From: Bacteroidales bacterium
Lineage (GTDB): Bacteria > Bacteroidota > Bacteroidia > Bacteroidales > UBA10428
Length of the DNA stretch: 6,546 nucleotides
Direction: 5' to 3'
Assembly (NCBI GenBank): GCA_016938095.1
Contig: JAFGVG010000451.1
Location: forward strand, 1-6,546
Each line of letters opens with the position of its first letter. Within the stretch, counting starts at the first letter, position 1. Of this stretch, positions 5,670 through 6,546 are shown piece after piece. The notes below the pieces were generated by a model that was not told where the DNA came from, did not search any database, and saw only the letters and a list, made by a program, of their open reading frames with translations. Both the position numbers and the translations under genes were made by a program.

Positions 5670-6546
5670 TCAAGGCAAAAACCATTCACTCCGAATTCTG
5701 GTTTCAGCGCCCGGCAACAACATCCCGTGGCACTTACCAAAGTAAAAAGGTACATTTTATTGTGCTGTATCACACCGAAGAGCCATCCATTGCCGGAATT
5801 GGCGAATGCTCGCTTTTCGCGGGGCTCAGTTACGACGATGTCAAAGGGTTTGACAATAAGCTTAACCAGACCGTGGAACGCATAAACCAGGGCAATTACC
5901 TCGCCGATACGAGCCTTTTGGAATGGCCTTCCATCAACTTTGCACTCGAAACAGCCTGGAGGGACATCCGGTCGAACGGCAACAGAATCCTTTATCCATC
6001 GGGCTTTACCGAAGGAATTGACACCATCAGAATTAACGGGCTCATTTGGATGGGCAGTAAAGAAGACATGATCAGGCAGGTCCGCCAGAAACTGAATGAC
6101 GGCTTTACCTGTCTTAAAATGAAAATCGGGGCACTCGATTTCGATGAAGAGCTCGAAGTGCTTAAATTCATCCGCAATGCCTGCACACCCGACGAACTGG
6201 AAATCAGGCTTGATGCCAACGGCGCTTTCAAACCCCGCGAAGCGCTGGAAATAATAAAACTACTGTCGGAATTCGACCTGCACAGCATTGAACAACCCAT
6301 TGCCGCGGGCCGGGTGGACGATATGGCCAGGATATGCGAGCTGTCGCCTGTGCCCATTGCCCTCGACGAGGAGATGATTGGCCTGCACAACATGGCCAGC
6401 CGTATAAAAATGCTGAATACCATAAAACCACAGTACCTGGTGCTGAAGCCCGGCCTGCTGGGCGGATTGGCCGCCACCCGGGAATGGATAAGCCTGGCAC
6501 GCGAAAGAAATATCCATTGGTGGATTACCTCGGCCCTGGAAACCAA
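5666..6546 (+). CDS. menC: o-Succinylbenzoate synthase MenC (3' partial, 293 codons seen)
   Basis: An enolase-superfamily enzyme that dehydrates SHCHC to o-succinylbenzoate. The frame begins at the ATG overlapping the menA stop (ATGA) and stays open to the window end. It starts MIKAKTIHSEFWF, and GIGECSLFAGLSYDD forms the N-terminal capping-domain loop. All expected catalytic and metal residues are present: LKMKIG with Lys151-x-Lys153, RLDANG with Asp183 and Asn185, SIEQPI with Glu209, IALDEE with Asp234, and VLKPGLLGG with Lys261. Spacing resembles E. coli MenC (Lys133, Asp161, Glu190, Asp213, Lys235). The visible end, TSALET plus the first two bases of the next codon, is the start of the conserved SALESN-type strand near the C-terminus, so only a few tens of residues are missing. 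Dipeptide epimerases share the fold, but the operon fixes the role. Confidence 0.94.
   Translation, partial: MIKAKTIHSEFWFQRPATTSRGTYQSKKVHFIVLYHTEEPSIAGIGECSLFAGLSYDDVKGFDNKLNQTVERINQGNYLADTSLLEWPSINFALETAWRDIRSNGNRILYPSGFTEGIDTIRINGLIWMGSKEDMIRQVRQKLNDGFTCLKMKIGALDFDEELEVLKFIRNACTPDELEIRLDANGAFKPREALEIIKLLSEFDLHSIEQPIAAGRVDDMARICELSPVPIALDEEMIGLHNMASRIKMLNTIKPQYLVLKPGLLGGLAATREWISLARERNIHWWITSALET

Noticed and set aside
5992..6546. Long antisense open frame (184 codons) at the window end
   Set aside because: It is a Ser-rich, low-complexity antisense shadow of menC, whose + strand frame carries all enolase-superfamily catalytic residues.

Overview
The window holds most of a menaquinone (vitamin K2) biosynthesis cluster. 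All seven recognisable genes are on the + strand. The protein motifs, the lack of clear Shine-Dalgarno sequences ahead of the starts, and a TAnnTTTG-type promoter element (TATCTTTG, 535-542) all point to a member of the Bacteroidota with intermediate GC content. I cannot name the genus from the sequence.

Layout. Positions 3-500 carry the C-terminal two thirds of menG/ubiE, the final methyltransferase; its start lies before the window. Positions 501-724 are non-coding and contain a predicted promoter, followed by a 23-unit heptanucleotide repeat array (552-712) that ends 12 bases before the next start codon. From 725 to the window end there is a tightly packed gene run: a hotdog thioesterase (probable DHNA-CoA thioesterase, menI-like), menF, menD, menB, menA and menC. 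menC is cut by the window edge. The junctions are ATGA overlaps (menI/menF, menB/menA, menA/menC), a direct TGA|ATG abutment (menF/menD) and one 18-base gap (menD/menB). This strongly suggests one polycistronic, translationally coupled unit.

Pathway. MenF converts chorismate to isochorismate. MenD adds succinic semialdehyde from 2-oxoglutarate to give SEPHCHC. MenH would remove pyruvate, but no menH gene is present here. MenC dehydrates SHCHC to o-succinylbenzoate. MenE, also absent here and possibly just past the window end, would make OSB-CoA. MenB closes the naphthoate ring, the hotdog thioesterase would release DHNA, MenA prenylates it at the membrane, and MenG methylates demethylmenaquinone. 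The genes cover seven of the nine steps.

The enzymes look complete and conventional, with catalytic residues in place. I see no new enzyme system. The most unusual element is the in-phase heptamer array between the predicted promoter and the first gene of the operon. Its main stretch of just over 100 bases contains no A on the coding strand.
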